Assembly (NCBI RefSeq): GCF_004745425.1
Contig: NZ_PGGK01000002.1
Coordinates: 186,001 to 250,000, forward strand
Direction: 5' to 3'
Length of the DNA: 64,000 nt
Origin: Methanolobus halotolerans
Lineage (GTDB): Archaea > Halobacteriota > Methanosarcinia > Methanosarcinales > Methanosarcinaceae
Shown: positions 8,952-18,968 of the stretch, in pieces
How positions within the stretch are numbered: position 1 is the stretch's first letter
Layout: each line of letters opens with the position of its first letter
Translations under genes and position numbers: made by a program
The notes under the pieces: model-generated
Seen by the model: the letters and a program-made list of their open reading frames with translations, nothing else
Database searches by the model: none
Told to the model about the DNA's origin: nothing

Positions 8952-9143
8952 TTAGTCCAGGGTTATGGATTCTGTGGGACAGGCATCCACACAGTTTCCG
9001 CATTCAACACAATCATCAGGTCGTGCAATGACGGACTTCAGTTCCCCTGCCTCATTTTCTTCAATATCTATTACATCGGTCGGACACGATTCGGCACATG
9101 CGCCAATTCCTTCACATTTGTTCAAGTCTACTTTTGGTGGCAT
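8952..9143 (-). CDS. 2[4Fe-4S] ferredoxin
   Basis: A 63-residue bacterial-type ferredoxin with two cluster motifs, CEGIGACAESCPTD and CVECGNCVDACPTE. The first has C-x2-G-x2-C spacing slightly longer than the classic C-x2-C-x2-C, which may alter that cluster. It lies three bases downstream of the cytochrome gene and just upstream of the ISF gene, so it is probably the soluble electron carrier linking the two. Confidence 0.93.
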   Translation of the reverse strand: MPPKVDLNKCEGIGACAESCPTDVIDIEENEAGELKSVIARPDDCVECGNCVDACPTESITLD

Positions 9144-9146
9144 ATT

Positions 9147-10553
9147 TTATCCTCCTTTCTTATTGTTTTTAAGTACATATATAATCAACAATAATGCAAC
9201 TGCTATAAAAATAGTAAAACCGGGGGAAGACCGGGATTCGGTTCTGGATCCAGGTGGCGAACCCGGGTCGTAGATGACATTTGAGATCTCCGCCATATCA
9301 ATAACAGGAACCTCATGAACACCTTCCCCGAAGAGATGATCGATCAGTTCCTGCGGAGCCGAACGATACTTCAGGATTGCATCAACCGTTACGGGATACA
9401 CTGTGTTCTCAGGCATGAAGAATGTGTGCTCTTCACTTACGGTTTCTTTCGGCCCTATCCTGTTATCAGAAAGGACCCTGTCGGCAAGCCAGAAACTCAA
9501 TGTGGGATCACCCTGATCGTCTCCGAGCACATTGTTATAGATTTTAAGTGCAGAGATAATGCCTCCTTTATTGTCTGTTCTTCCCGCATTATATATTTCG
9601 CGGCCTCCGGCATCAGTGACTCTTACTTCAAGCCAGATCTGCCGGATCTCAGAAACACCTGTGGGTATATTGTGACCGGCACCGGAGTTTGTTATAGAGA
9701 CCTCAACCGTAACATCCTCACCTGTATGTGCCGTTTCCGGGGAACTCATATCAAGCGTTGCAGCCTTTTCAAGCCTCTCAATAGCCATCTTCTTTACATC
9801 ATCGGCTCCGAGGATCCCCGTAACAAACGCATTCCCTCCCACTGTACTGTGCAGGGAGATATGATCCCTTTTCGGGGCACCCGACCCGGACCTCCCGGGA
9901 TTTGCCTCGAATTCGGTTATGCCTGGTGTCATATGACAGTCCTGACAGGTCACGCCTTCCTGTGCATAGGTGCTGTTCTTCCATACGGGATATGTGTCAT
10001 CGATCAGCAGTCCGTTAACAGGGTGTGAAACCTCATGACACATACCGCAGAACTCGGACTTTGTATGCAGATCAAGGTATTCAGAGTCATGATATGCAGA
10101 TCTGGAATCATTAAAAGGACCCCATTTAGTGTCTCCGGGGGTGACTATGAAAGGCGCGTTGCCTGTGCCATTACTGCCTGATACTGTATGGCAGAAGTCA
10201 CACTGCACTCCATCTTTTGCGATACCGCTCAACCGGGAGCCATCGGCAGGAGGAATCTCGCCTGAGACCACACCTATTGGCGTATGGCAGCGGGAGCAAA
10301 AAGAGTCAATCAAGCCGTCCGTATCCTGACTTGCAGTCTCGAATTCCTTAAGATAGAAAGGATCGGTATAGGCATTTGAATGCATTGTTCCATCCCATTG
10401 TGAGTGAATAATAGCATGGCACTGAATGCATCTGTCGGTACCGGTGAAGTCAGAAGATGATAGCTCCCCGGATGCTGTTGGTTCTGCTGCATTGGCACAT
10501 CCAAGCAGTAGCATGATCACTGCGATCAGTATAAAGATTGATACGTGTTTCAT
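9147..10553 (-). CDS. Exported, membrane-anchored multihaem (five CxxCH) cytochrome c
   Basis: 468 residues from the ATG at 10553, which follows GGGGG; an upstream in-frame ATG at 10598 lacks a signal peptide directly after it. The N-terminus is a signal sequence ending in a lipobox-like LLLGC. Five haem c motifs follow within the first half: CIQCH, CSRCH, CDFCH, CGMCH and CQDCH. The second half is beta-rich, and a single membrane helix with a basic tail (FTIFIAVALLLIIYVLKNNK) ends the protein. The haem part therefore faces outward and is tethered at the C-terminus. The haem arrangement resembles the cytochrome c-554 family. Role inferred from its neighbours: electron exchange between the cell surface and the ferredoxin/flavoprotein genes that follow. 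Confidence 0.88.
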   Translation of the reverse strand: MKHVSIFILIAVIMLLLGCANAAEPTASGELSSSDFTGTDRCIQCHAIIHSQWDGTMHSNAYTDPFYLKEFETASQDTDGLIDSFCSRCHTPIGVVSGEIPPADGSRLSGIAKDGVQCDFCHTVSGSNGTGNAPFIVTPGDTKWGPFNDSRSAYHDSEYLDLHTKSEFCGMCHEVSHPVNGLLIDDTYPVWKNSTYAQEGVTCQDCHMTPGITEFEANPGRSGSGAPKRDHISLHSTVGGNAFVTGILGADDVKKMAIERLEKAATLDMSSPETAHTGEDVTVEVSITNSGAGHNIPTGVSEIRQIWLEVRVTDAGGREIYNAGRTDNKGGIISALKIYNNVLGDDQGDPTLSFWLADRVLSDNRIGPKETVSEEHTFFMPENTVYPVTVDAILKYRSAPQELIDHLFGEGVHEVPVIDMAEISNVIYDPGSPPGSRTESRSSPGFTIFIAVALLLIIYVLKNNKKGG

Positions 10554-10678
10554 ACAGCCCCCTTTTGTACCCTGAAACAGATCGGTATCCCAATGCATTT
10601 ACCGGCTGACAGATATTCTCGGGTAAAGACAAAGGATAGTAATATAAGGGGACTGGAATCCCCTTTTCTTTTCTCAGA

Positions 10679-11050
10679 TCATTTTAACAATTTCAGTGCA
10701 TCCCTACATGCTGCAACTGCCGGAGCACCGGATGTTATGAAGATAACATCCATGGTTTCCATAATCTCATCCTTTGTTGCACCATTCTTCAGAGCGCTCT
10801 TCATCTGTGATGCAACACAACGTTCACACTGCTTTGATGCAACAACCGCAAGAGCCATCAGGATCTTTGTTTTGGCCGGAAGTGCTCCGTCTTTGAGTAT
10901 CTTGTTGTTGCACATATTATACTTCTTCAAAAACTCCGGCTCAAGCTCCCCGAGTGTTTCCAGTATCTGAGGTGTGAAACCCAGTTTATCTGACATATCG
11001 TCGATTATCTCTCTGTGCCCGCAACCTTTTCCTTTATTTTCTCCGCACAT
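10679..11050 (-). CDS. Carboxymuconolactone decarboxylase / AhpD-like protein
   Basis: A 123-residue helical protein of the CMD/AhpD superfamily with the redox motif [21 protein letters not shown] (Cys-x2-Cys, without the usual third-position His). Members act as thiol peroxidase partners or disulfide reductases. The start ATG has GGAGATAG upstream. An extra cysteine pair near the N-terminus ([12 protein letters not shown]) could bind a metal. It sits between the DUF2180 genes and the cytochrome operon, in the same direction. Confidence 0.85.
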   Translation of the reverse strand: MCGENKGKGCGHREIIDDMSDKLGFTPQILETLGELEPEFLKKYNMCNNKILKDGALPAKTKILMALAVVASKQCERCVASQMKSALKNGATKDEIMETMDVIFITSGAPAVAACRDALKLLK

Positions 11051-11076
11051 AATTCTATCTCCTTTAAATCCAGTGA

Positions 11077-11292
11077 TCAGTCAAATCCGTCTACTATGGT
11101 CCGGTCCAGACAATACTGGCACATGAGCCTCGGAAGTCCCTTTGGAAGCCTTTCAACATGAGGAGGTTTTCCTACAGATACCGGCAGCTCAAACTCCTTT
11201 GAATGGTCTACGCAAAGACCCTTGCCGCAAACTATACACACGCATGCTGCTTCAGTTTCTTTTCCGTCTTCCATACAATCATAGCATTTCAT
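11077..11292 (-). CDS. DUF2180 zinc-finger protein (copy 2)
   Basis: About 71 residues with zinc-binding cysteine/histidine pairs ([20 protein letters not shown]), the pattern of the archaeal DUF2180 family of unknown function. Of two adjacent ATGs I prefer 11292, six bases after GGTGAT. It is a diverged tandem copy of the gene at 11304-11543. Confidence 0.75.
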   Translation of the reverse strand: MKCYDCMEDGKETEAACVCIVCGKGLCVDHSKEFELPVSVGKPPHVERLPKGLPRLMCQYCLDRTIVDGFD

Positions 11293-11303
11293 CATGGTAT
11301 CAC

Positions 11304-11543
11304 CTAGTAGTTCTCCTTCAGAGCTTCATGGCAGGGTATACAGAGAACTTTCTTCATATGCTGTACATCCTCATATTTGCATTCTACTCCCATGCCGCAC
11401 TTTAATTTTATACCATACTCCCCTTCCCAGACGGGGGTATCCTCCCTGACCAGATGATCCCTGCACACTCCTCTTCCGCAGACGATGCATATAGCTACAG
11501 TATCACTATCTTTTCCATTTTTAGAACATTCATAACATTTCAT
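11304..11543 (-). CDS. DUF2180 zinc-finger protein (copy 1)
   Basis: About 79 residues with CYEC, CIVCGRGVCRDH and CIPCHEA, the same architecture as the next gene. The start at 11543 (MKCYECSK) has GTGAT upstream; a longer frame from 11573 would add ten residues not found in the paralogue. The function is not known. Its promoter region is shared with the divergent mer gene. Confidence 0.72.
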   Translation of the reverse strand: MKCYECSKNGKDSDTVAICIVCGRGVCRDHLVREDTPVWEGEYGIKLKCGMGVECKYEDVQHMKKVLCIPCHEALKENY

Positions 11544-11745
11544 TACTATCACTTCGTTATTAATTTCATTCATCTATATATTTCACGGAACAGACCTAAT
11601 TATGAAATTAACTGCTACTGATTATATCCCGATTCACGGATCTCTGGAATACACCCCCATTTAAATTTACTAGTTAATATCTTACATTTCAGTAAATATA
11701 GCTGTATCGGTAGTAAATTTTTCCTGAAAGATCAAACCAACAAAC

Positions 11746-12779
<1,034 letters not shown>

Positions 12780-12806
12780 ACAAAAAATGATAGTCGGAGG
12801 CAATTA

Positions 12807-13835
12807 ATGGCCCATCCAAAAATATTAGAGGTCATTGAACACGACATCTGTACTGCTTGCGGGGCATGTGTATCAACATGCCCTGCCGGCGCTATTGTCA
12901 TGAACAAGCGTGCAGAGATCCGTGACCCTGAGAATTTAGATTTGTACGTTAAAGGAGCAGCACCTGATGTATGTGAAGGATGTCTCACATGCGGAAGACT
13001 TTGCCCTGTGATCGACGGATATGTGGAAGATGAATTTACAAATGTGAAGGAATTCTTTGGAGCAAAGAGCAATATTGAAGGCCAGGATGGCGGTGTCACA
13101 TCTATACTGGCAAAGGCTCTGCTAGAGTCTGGCACGGTGGATTGTATTGTTGGTATTACCAGGAATGATGAATGGGGTACCGAGCTTATTCTTATGACCG
13201 AGCCGGAAGATGTTGACAAGACAACAGGTACCAAATATACCTATGACTCTGTCCTTTCAGCCCTTAAAGAACCATTTGAGAAATACGATAAAATAGGTGT
13301 TATCGGTGTTCCCTGCCAGGCACATGGTGCACGCCTTATTTTCGAGAACGCAAGCGATAAGATAGTCGTGATCATTGGACTGCTGTGCATGGAAAGTTTC
13401 TACCATGACGTTATGACCGAGAAGATCGTTCCTGAGATAATGGGACTTAAACTTGAGGATGTCGTCAAGATGGACTTTGGCAAAGGTAAATTCTGGAACT
13501 ACACAAAAGATGGTGAAGCCCACAGTGTGAAGATTCCCGAAATTGCCCACCATGCAAGGAACCCGTGCCATCACTGCTGTGACTATACATCAGTGTTTGC
13601 AGATATCTCGCTTGGATCGGTCGGTACCCCCGACGGATGGAACTCTGTGCTCATACGTACGGATGTAGGCAAAGAGGTATTCGAGCTTGTCAAGGATAAG
13701 GTCGAGATCATGGAAGATCCGAAACCAGGCATAGATCTTATAAAGAAACTTACAAAAATGAAACACGATAACAACGCAGAACACTATCTAGAAGTGTGTG
13801 AGAAGTTCACATTCGATGAATGTGGCATTCACTGA
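12807..13835 (+). CDS. fpoF: F420H2 dehydrogenase subunit FpoF (FrhB family)
   Basis: A 342-residue F420-binding iron-sulfur protein, the electron-input subunit that oxidises F420H2 for the membrane Fpo complex. It starts with two ferredoxin motifs ([14 protein letters not shown] and [14 protein letters not shown]) followed by the FrhB/FpoF F420-binding domain with conserved [11 protein letters not shown] and [19 protein letters not shown]. In Methanosarcina fpoF also lies next to mer, apart from the main fpo operon. The ribosome site is CGGAGG 8 bases before the ATG. Confidence 0.95.
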   Translation: MAHPKILEVIEHDICTACGACVSTCPAGAIVMNKRAEIRDPENLDLYVKGAAPDVCEGCLTCGRLCPVIDGYVEDEFTNVKEFFGAKSNIEGQDGGVTSILAKALLESGTVDCIVGITRNDEWGTELILMTEPEDVDKTTGTKYTYDSVLSALKEPFEKYDKIGVIGVPCQAHGARLIFENASDKIVVIIGLLCMESFYHDVMTEKIVPEIMGLKLEDVVKMDFGKGKFWNYTKDGEAHSVKIPEIAHHARNPCHHCCDYTSVFADISLGSVGTPDGWNSVLIRTDVGKEVFELVKDKVEIMEDPKPGIDLIKKLTKMKHDNNAEHYLEVCEKFTFDECGIH

Positions 13836-13870
13836 TGGTTGTCACCATTTACTGATGGTTATCACATATG
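13831..13870 (+). repeat. 20-bp tandem duplication at the fpoF/nadM junction
   Basis: Two 20-bp units follow directly: ACTGATGGTTGTCACCATTT and ACTGATGGTTATCACATATG. The first contains the fpoF stop codon and the second ends with the nadM ATG. Within the first unit ATGGT and ACCAT can pair. It may simply be a small duplication that created the intercistronic spacer. Confidence 0.6.
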
Positions 13871-14389
13871 TACATGAGAAGAGCGTTCTATATAGGACGC
13901 TTTCAACCATTCCATCTCGGGCATTACTCAATCATTAAAAGTATTGCCCAGGATGTGGATGAACTGGTAATCGGCATTGGCAGTGCACAGAAAAGCCATG
14001 AACCAAAGAATCCTTTTACTGCCGGTGAACGTGTAATGATGATAAGGCATGCCCTCGAGGATGCCGATATCGCCCATTATGCAATACCCATTGAAGATCT
14101 TCAGAGAAACGCCGTATGGGTATCACATATTATTTCCATGACCCCGCCTTTTGATACAGTATATTCGAATAACCCTCTTGTCATCCAGCTGTTCAAAGAA
14201 GTCGGGATAGAGGTCAGGCAACCTCCCATGTATTACCGGAACAACGGATATTCCGGCAGGGAGATACGTAAGAGGATGATCGCCGAGGAGGACTGGAAGA
14301 CCTTGGTACATCCTGCTGTTGCGGATGTCATAGAAGAGATCCACGGTGTGGAAAGATTAAAGCAGATATCCAAGACTGATATTGACTAG
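13868..14389 (+). CDS. nadM: Nicotinamide-nucleotide adenylyltransferase, archaeal type
   Basis: A 173-residue nucleotidyltransferase that makes NAD+ from NMN and ATP. The ATP-binding motif GRFQPFHLGHYSIIK is at the N-terminus and the second nucleotide motif GYSGREIRKRM lies near residue 140. The first ATG overlaps the end of the duplicated spacer; a second in-frame ATG at 13874 is equally possible. Confidence 0.93.
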   Translation: MYMRRAFYIGRFQPFHLGHYSIIKSIAQDVDELVIGIGSAQKSHEPKNPFTAGERVMMIRHALEDADIAHYAIPIEDLQRNAVWVSHIISMTPPFDTVYSNNPLVIQLFKEVGIEVRQPPMYYRNNGYSGREIRKRMIAEEDWKTLVHPAVADVIEEIHGVERLKQISKTDID

Positions 14390-14451
14390 ATATGAAGCTT
14401 CTTCTCTTCAGAGGCGAAAACTTTTTTGTCATGACATCACTCCTGCTGGCA

Positions 14452-15483
14452 TCATTTCTTTCGCAGTTCGAGTTTAAGACTTTCCAGCGGATAGTCCGAA
14501 TACTGCCTTTTACTGATATCCTTGTCCTCATCAATGATCCTAACTTGGAAACCCGCATCTTTTATTATCCGAAGATAATCATCTTTCAATAATGCACCCC
14601 CGACACATGCACATATAAGTTCCTCATTGTTTTTTTCCTCTTCTGTCAGCTCCTTCAACAGGACAATATCAGAAATGTACATCCTCCCATCATCCATGAG
14701 TACACGATATGCTTCCTTGAATACTCCGGATTTGTCAGGTGCGAGATTTATGACACAATTACTTATGATGACATCAATGGAATCTGTTTCAACCGGCAGG
14801 TCCTCTATATCCCCCTGCCTGAACTCCACATTCCCATACCCGTATTCCTTGGCATTTTTTCTGGCCCTTGCGATCATGTCCCCGGTCATGTCCACGCCAA
14901 TTACCTTCCCGGCATCACCTACTTTTTTTGCAGCCAGGAAACTGTCGAACCCGGCCCCTGAACCCAGGTCGAGAACAGTGTCGCCTTCTTTTATCTCTCC
15001 AAGTGCCGTCGGGTTCCCGCACCCGAGCCCGAGGTTCGCTTCGGGGAATGATTGTGTATCTTCAGGTGAATATCCTATAGAGCTTGCTACATGTTCACGT
15101 GTAAGGTCTCCGCAGCATCCGCATCCCTGCACAACCCCCAATGCGATCTTGCCGTAGTTCTTCTTCACAACATCTTTCTTCGTATTCGCATCCATTGTGC
15201 TTCCCGGACAGCACGAGTCTACCTTTTCTACCCCGCATCTCTCAAGTGTTTCTTTCATCATATCATCCTTTATACTGTATATTACATATCTGCCGTCTTT
15301 CTCATACTGCAGGATTCCGGCCTCGACAAGTACCTTCAGGTGCCGGGATATGGTAGTCTGATCCTTTCCTGCAATCGCGGAAAAATCGCAGGCGCAGTGA
15401 TCATGCTTCAAAAGACATCCTACAATCGTCAGTCGGGTCCTGTCCCCAAGGGCTTTGAAGAAGCTGGCTTTGTCCTTGCTCAT
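14452..15483 (-). CDS. arsM: ArsR-type regulator fused to arsenite methyltransferase
   Basis: A 343-residue fusion. Residues 1-85 are an ArsR winged helix ([37 protein letters not shown]) with a cysteine cluster near the recognition helices ([10 protein letters not shown]). Residues 110-340 are an ArsM-type SAM methyltransferase with the SAM motif [18 protein letters not shown] and the conserved cysteines seen in [20 protein letters not shown] and ICACVGGAL. It probably senses and methylates As(III) and regulates itself. The TATA box lies only about 30 bases before the ATG and there is no Shine-Dalgarno site, so the message is probably leaderless. Confidence 0.92.
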   Translation of the reverse strand: MSKDKASFFKALGDRTRLTIVGCLLKHDHCACDFSAIAGKDQTTISRHLKVLVEAGILQYEKDGRYVIYSIKDDMMKETLERCGVEKVDSCCPGSTMDANTKKDVVKKNYGKIALGVVQGCGCCGDLTREHVASSIGYSPEDTQSFPEANLGLGCGNPTALGEIKEGDTVLDLGSGAGFDSFLAAKKVGDAGKVIGVDMTGDMIARARKNAKEYGYGNVEFRQGDIEDLPVETDSIDVIISNCVINLAPDKSGVFKEAYRVLMDDGRMYISDIVLLKELTEEEKNNEELICACVGGALLKDDYLRIIKDAGFQVRIIDEDKDISKRQYSDYPLESLKLELRKK

Positions 15484-15487
15484 TTAA

Positions 15488-15513
15488 TATGTATATTTGT
15501 ACATATGCACATA
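15488..15513. promoter_or_regulatory. 26-bp palindromic operator before the ArsR-ArsM gene
   Basis: A near-perfect palindrome centred on TGTACA (15500/15501). Its arms TATGT..AT and AT..ACATA match with only a few mismatches. It ends four bases before the start codon and covers the predicted space between TATA box and transcription start, the usual place for an ArsR-family repressor. The binding protein is presumably the fused ArsR domain. Confidence 0.6.
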
Positions 15514-15583
15514 TAATTGTTGCCATAATTATTGCCTAAATACCCCAAACCCATAAATATATAAAGAATTCAGTTTCGATTAT

Positions 15584-16372
15584 TCAAACAAGCATATTCC
15601 CTTCAAGTACAGTAACAGCTTTTCCAAAAAGCCGTACCCTCTCGCCTTTGACCTGTACTTTTAGGTACCCTCCCCTGCGGGATGCCTGATATGCATTAAA
15701 ATTATCCTTACCAAGCCTCTGCATCCAGTATGGGCCAAGACAGCAATGTGCCGAGCCGGTCACCTGATCTTCGGGGATACCTATTGCAGGAGCAAAGAGC
15801 CGGGATACAAAATCATATTCCCCGGAACAGGACATGGATGTCACGATCACACCTCTCTCAGTGACCTTTGCAAGCATGGACAGGTCTGGCTCAATGGACC
15901 TTAATTCCTTTTCAGACTCTATCTCGATAATATAATCAAAAGCATTCCTGCCAATGTATTTTGCTTCTATCCCCAGCGCCTCGATCAACCCTTCAGGCGC
16001 AACGGTTTCCTCTTCCGGGAGAACAGGCAGATCAAGCTCGATCCAGCCATCATTGAATTCAGCCGTGAGCACACCGCTTATAGTAAAGAAACTGGCAGTC
16101 TCACCCTTTCCAAGATATCCTTTTTCCCACAGTATATGGGCGCTTGCAAGAGTGGCATGTCCGCAAAGGGCAACTTCGGCATCAGGTGCGAACCAGCGCA
16201 GATTGTAAGCATCATCTTCCGGGTACAAAAAAGCGGTTTCCGGCAGTGACATTTCCCTTGCGACTTCCTGCATCCATTTCTCATCCGCAGGTTCTTCAAG
16301 AACACACACTCCTGCCGGGTTTCCTGAAAAGGGTCTGTCTGTGAAGGCATCGACCTGGCAGATCACAGCCAT
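15584..16372 (-). CDS. PhzF-family isomerase-like protein
   Basis: A 262-residue PhzF-fold protein (diaminopimelate-epimerase-like, two similar halves). The N-terminal half has QVDAFTDRPFSGNPAGVCVLE and the active-site Glu in LPETAFLYPE; the C-terminal half has DQVTGSAHCCLGPYW. The reaction is not known for most members. It stands alone between arsM and cysS. Confidence 0.88.
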   Translation of the reverse strand: MAVICQVDAFTDRPFSGNPAGVCVLEEPADEKWMQEVAREMSLPETAFLYPEDDAYNLRWFAPDAEVALCGHATLASAHILWEKGYLGKGETASFFTISGVLTAEFNDGWIELDLPVLPEEETVAPEGLIEALGIEAKYIGRNAFDYIIEIESEKELRSIEPDLSMLAKVTERGVIVTSMSCSGEYDFVSRLFAPAIGIPEDQVTGSAHCCLGPYWMQRLGKDNFNAYQASRRGGYLKVQVKGERVRLFGKAVTVLEGNMLV

Positions 16373-16433
16373 AGTCTATCGCCTTTGATCAATGTAAAGT
16401 AAATCGACAGTTGTTTCAGCTTTAAATATAATC

Positions 16434-17867
16434 TCATGTCCGCCTCCACCTGACACCTTCCTTCCCGTCCTCAATGAAAATACCCTTGTCCTGAAGCTCG
16501 TCCCGGATGGCATCTGCCCTTGCCCAGTCCTTAGCCTTGCGGGATTTTTCCCGCTGGTGTATCAGTTCCTCTATTTCTTCATCTGATGGTCCCTCTGCTA
16601 TTTTCTCCCCGACGGCCATTTCCTTCCGGAAAACCCCAAGTACTTCGTCTATCTCCGAGAAAAAATCAAGTACTTTCCTGAGAGATTTTTTATCAGGGCC
16701 ATTTGCAGATATGATGGCATTGACCCTGCGTGCAAACACGAAAAGATTTGCAAGGGCTTCTCTTGTATTGAAGTCCTCGTCCATGGAAGTTATGAACGAA
16801 TCTCTGGCCTGACGTACCTGTTCTGAGAGGCCGTGATCACTGTCTTTATCAGGCGCTTCTTTCAGAGCGAATTTCAAATTGACAATCGTGTTTGCAATCC
16901 TTTCATAGGCCCTGCCAGCCTCTTCAAGGTGTTTCTCACTGAAATCTATTGTATTGCGGTAGTGAGTGTTCAGTATGAAGAACCTGATAACTTCAGGCGG
17001 GAACTCTTCGAGCACCTGCTTAATGGTAAAAAAATTGCCCAGGGACTTTGACATCTTCTCCTGGTCGATGGTAAGGAAACCATTATGCATCCAGTACTTG
17101 CTGAACGGTTGCAGACCGGTGTAACCTTCGGACTGCAGGATCTCCGCTTCATGATGAGGGAAGATCAGATCCACTCCCCCTCCATGGATATCCAGCTGTT
17201 GCGAGCCGTATTTCCTGGACATTACCGAACACTCGATATGCCACCCGGGCCGCCCCCTGCCCCATGGACTCTCCCAGCCCGGCTCGTCCGGGGAAGAGGA
17301 CTTCCATAGCACGAAATCCAGCCTGTAATTCTTATCCTCCTCCACCTCCACACGGCTTCCCGAGCCTTCCAGCAGGCCTTCGACGGTCTGGTGGCTCAGT
17401 ATCCCCACACGACCAAGGGAGCTTGTCAGATCATAGTAGACATTACCCACTTGTGTCGGATAGGCAAGTCCCCTGTCTATCAGCCCTTCTATCATCCCGA
17501 TTATTTCAGGTATATGGTCGGTTACCAGGGGTTGTATATCAGGTCTTACTACATTGAGCCGGTCCATATCTTCAATAAAGGAGAGGGCGAATCTTGATGA
17601 AAGCTCAAATGGATCTACCCCGATTTCCCTTGCCCTGTTTATAATCTTGTCATCCACGTCGGTTATATTCGAAACGTATCTGACATCATATTTCCTGTAA
17701 CCGAGATAGCGTCTGATAACATCAAATGAAATGTAACTCCTGGCATGCCCCAGATGACAGTGGTCATACACAGTGGGACCGCAGACATACATGTTTACCT
17801 TCATGTCATGCAGAGGGACAAAATCCTCCATCTGCCTTGTTAAAGTGTTGTAAACCCTGAGTACCAT
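16434..17867 (-). CDS. cysS: Cysteinyl-tRNA synthetase
   Basis: A 477-residue class I synthetase that charges tRNA-Cys with cysteine. The HIGH-type motif is in CGPTVYDHCHLGHARSYIS, the zinc ligands include ECSVMSRKYG and HHEAEILQSE, and the KMSKS loop is EKMSKSLGN. The start has GGAGATG upstream. A tRNA-Cys gene lies 46 bases upstream on the same strand, so enzyme and substrate RNA may share a transcript. Many methanogens make Cys-tRNA through SepRS/SepCysS; this genome has at least the direct route. Confidence 0.97.
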   Translation of the reverse strand: MVLRVYNTLTRQMEDFVPLHDMKVNMYVCGPTVYDHCHLGHARSYISFDVIRRYLGYRKYDVRYVSNITDVDDKIINRAREIGVDPFELSSRFALSFIEDMDRLNVVRPDIQPLVTDHIPEIIGMIEGLIDRGLAYPTQVGNVYYDLTSSLGRVGILSHQTVEGLLEGSGSRVEVEEDKNYRLDFVLWKSSSPDEPGWESPWGRGRPGWHIECSVMSRKYGSQQLDIHGGGVDLIFPHHEAEILQSEGYTGLQPFSKYWMHNGFLTIDQEKMSKSLGNFFTIKQVLEEFPPEVIRFFILNTHYRNTIDFSEKHLEEAGRAYERIANTIVNLKFALKEAPDKDSDHGLSEQVRQARDSFITSMDEDFNTREALANLFVFARRVNAIISANGPDKKSLRKVLDFFSEIDEVLGVFRKEMAVGEKIAEGPSDEEIEELIHQREKSRKAKDWARADAIRDELQDKGIFIEDGKEGVRWRRT

Positions 17868-17912
17868 CGGACATCTCCATATCCATTTCTTGAAAATACT
17901 AATAAAAATAAT

Positions 17913-17984
17913 GCCGAGGGGAAGATTCGAACTCCCGGAAAACCGCTCTGCAGGCGGTCACATTAACCACTCTGTCACCTCGGC
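17913..17984 (-). tRNA. tRNA-Cys (anticodon GCA)
   Basis: The minus strand reads GCCGAGG ... CCTCGGC, a perfect 7-bp acceptor stem. The anticodon stem ACCGC/GCGGT encloses the loop CTGCAGA with anticodon GCA, and the T-arm contains GTTCGAATC. The total is 72 nt with no intron and no encoded CCA. It lies directly upstream of cysS in the same direction. Confidence 0.95.
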
Positions 17985-18193
17985 AGCCTGCAAGGTAGAA
18001 CCTGTTGATATGCAATGTTCACTGGTAGCCTTATCTAGTTTTTGCTTGGCTCAAAAATAGATGATGTTGCCACATTATCTTCCTTTGTTAATATGTCACA
18101 AACGAAAATGATGTTTGTGCCGAAAATATTTTATTTGTTAACCCCCTAATAATTTTGTATTATAATTTAATAACAAATCGGGTTGGTTAATAT

Positions 18194-18511
18194 ATGCTGA
18201 CAAAAAATATTGATATGTTAAATGTAGCTGGAATTACGCTGTTCCTTCTAGGAATATCAGTCGGTACAATAGATTATTTTGTTAATTCGAACGATCATTC
18301 ACTTGGATTGATCTTTATTTCGGTTGCAGCATTGTTCACATCCGTCAAAATGTTATCAAAACGCAATTTACCGGTATTGAAGTTACTTGTAGGTATTTCC
18401 CTGACACTTGCGTTATTTTCGCAGGCATATTTTATCGATAGTGAATATAGCGCAGCTCTGGGTCTTGTGATGTTCCTTACATCGGCTGTGGAATACAGGA
18501 AGACAGTTTAA
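18194..18511 (+). CDS. Small membrane protein of unknown function
   Basis: 105 residues with four hydrophobic segments (about 9-28, 38-52, 59-77 and 85-98) separated by short basic loops. I do not recognise the family. It stands alone; an AT-rich, TATA-like stretch at about 18130-18165 could serve as promoter. The start may be the ATG at 18194 or the in-frame ATG seven codons later. Confidence 0.55.
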   Translation: MLTKNIDMLNVAGITLFLLGISVGTIDYFVNSNDHSLGLIFISVAALFTSVKMLSKRNLPVLKLLVGISLTLALFSQAYFIDSEYSAALGLVMFLTSAVEYRKTV

Positions 18512-18776
18512 AAAGCGCATGATGTAATCCTGTCATTTATTTAATTTTGAAGTTATTTACTAGCAATTGAACCCATGTTTGCCGATATTCATACATTGTG
18601 CTCTACAAGATATATTTTTTTCTACCGGTAAAGAAGATCAATTATAATATCTACTCCGGATTTTTTCTTTTGATCAGCCCCGGTTAGTTAGATAATGAAA
18701 TCTGAAAACTTCTTTTCGAACGATCGTGAATACTGAGCAGTGTGTATAATACTTACATACTTTTATAAAATATAAT

Positions 18777-18798
18777 TATATATATATATATATATATA
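18777..18798. repeat. (TA)11 tract in AT-rich intergenic region
   Basis: The 457-base gap 18512-18968 before the histidine kinase gene is strongly AT-rich and holds a run of eleven TA dinucleotides plus several TATA-like sequences (for example TATTATAAAATATG near 18857). I find no gene or RNA in it. It is probably promoter region for the kinase, with the TA run prone to length changes. Confidence 0.7.
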
Positions 18799-18968
18799 GA
18801 ACAATTCCTGATCACGCGAGTAACTGTAATTAAATACATAATAAGATAATATAAATACATATTATAAAATATGAAAACCTTAAGCAAATAACCTGCACAG
18901 ATTGTTTGGAAATGAGAAAGTATGACAGTACCAACAAAAAAGTTCTTTTTGCTTAGATCGGGGACTGA

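Noticed and set aside
9147-10598. Longer cytochrome start at 10598
   Set aside because: It adds 15 residues before the signal peptide; the ATG at 10553 follows a G-rich ribosome site and begins the signal sequence directly.
18777-18798. (TA)11 tract considered as a replication origin element
   Set aside because: No Orc1/Cdc6 gene, no origin recognition boxes and no flanking repeats; treated as a simple repeat.
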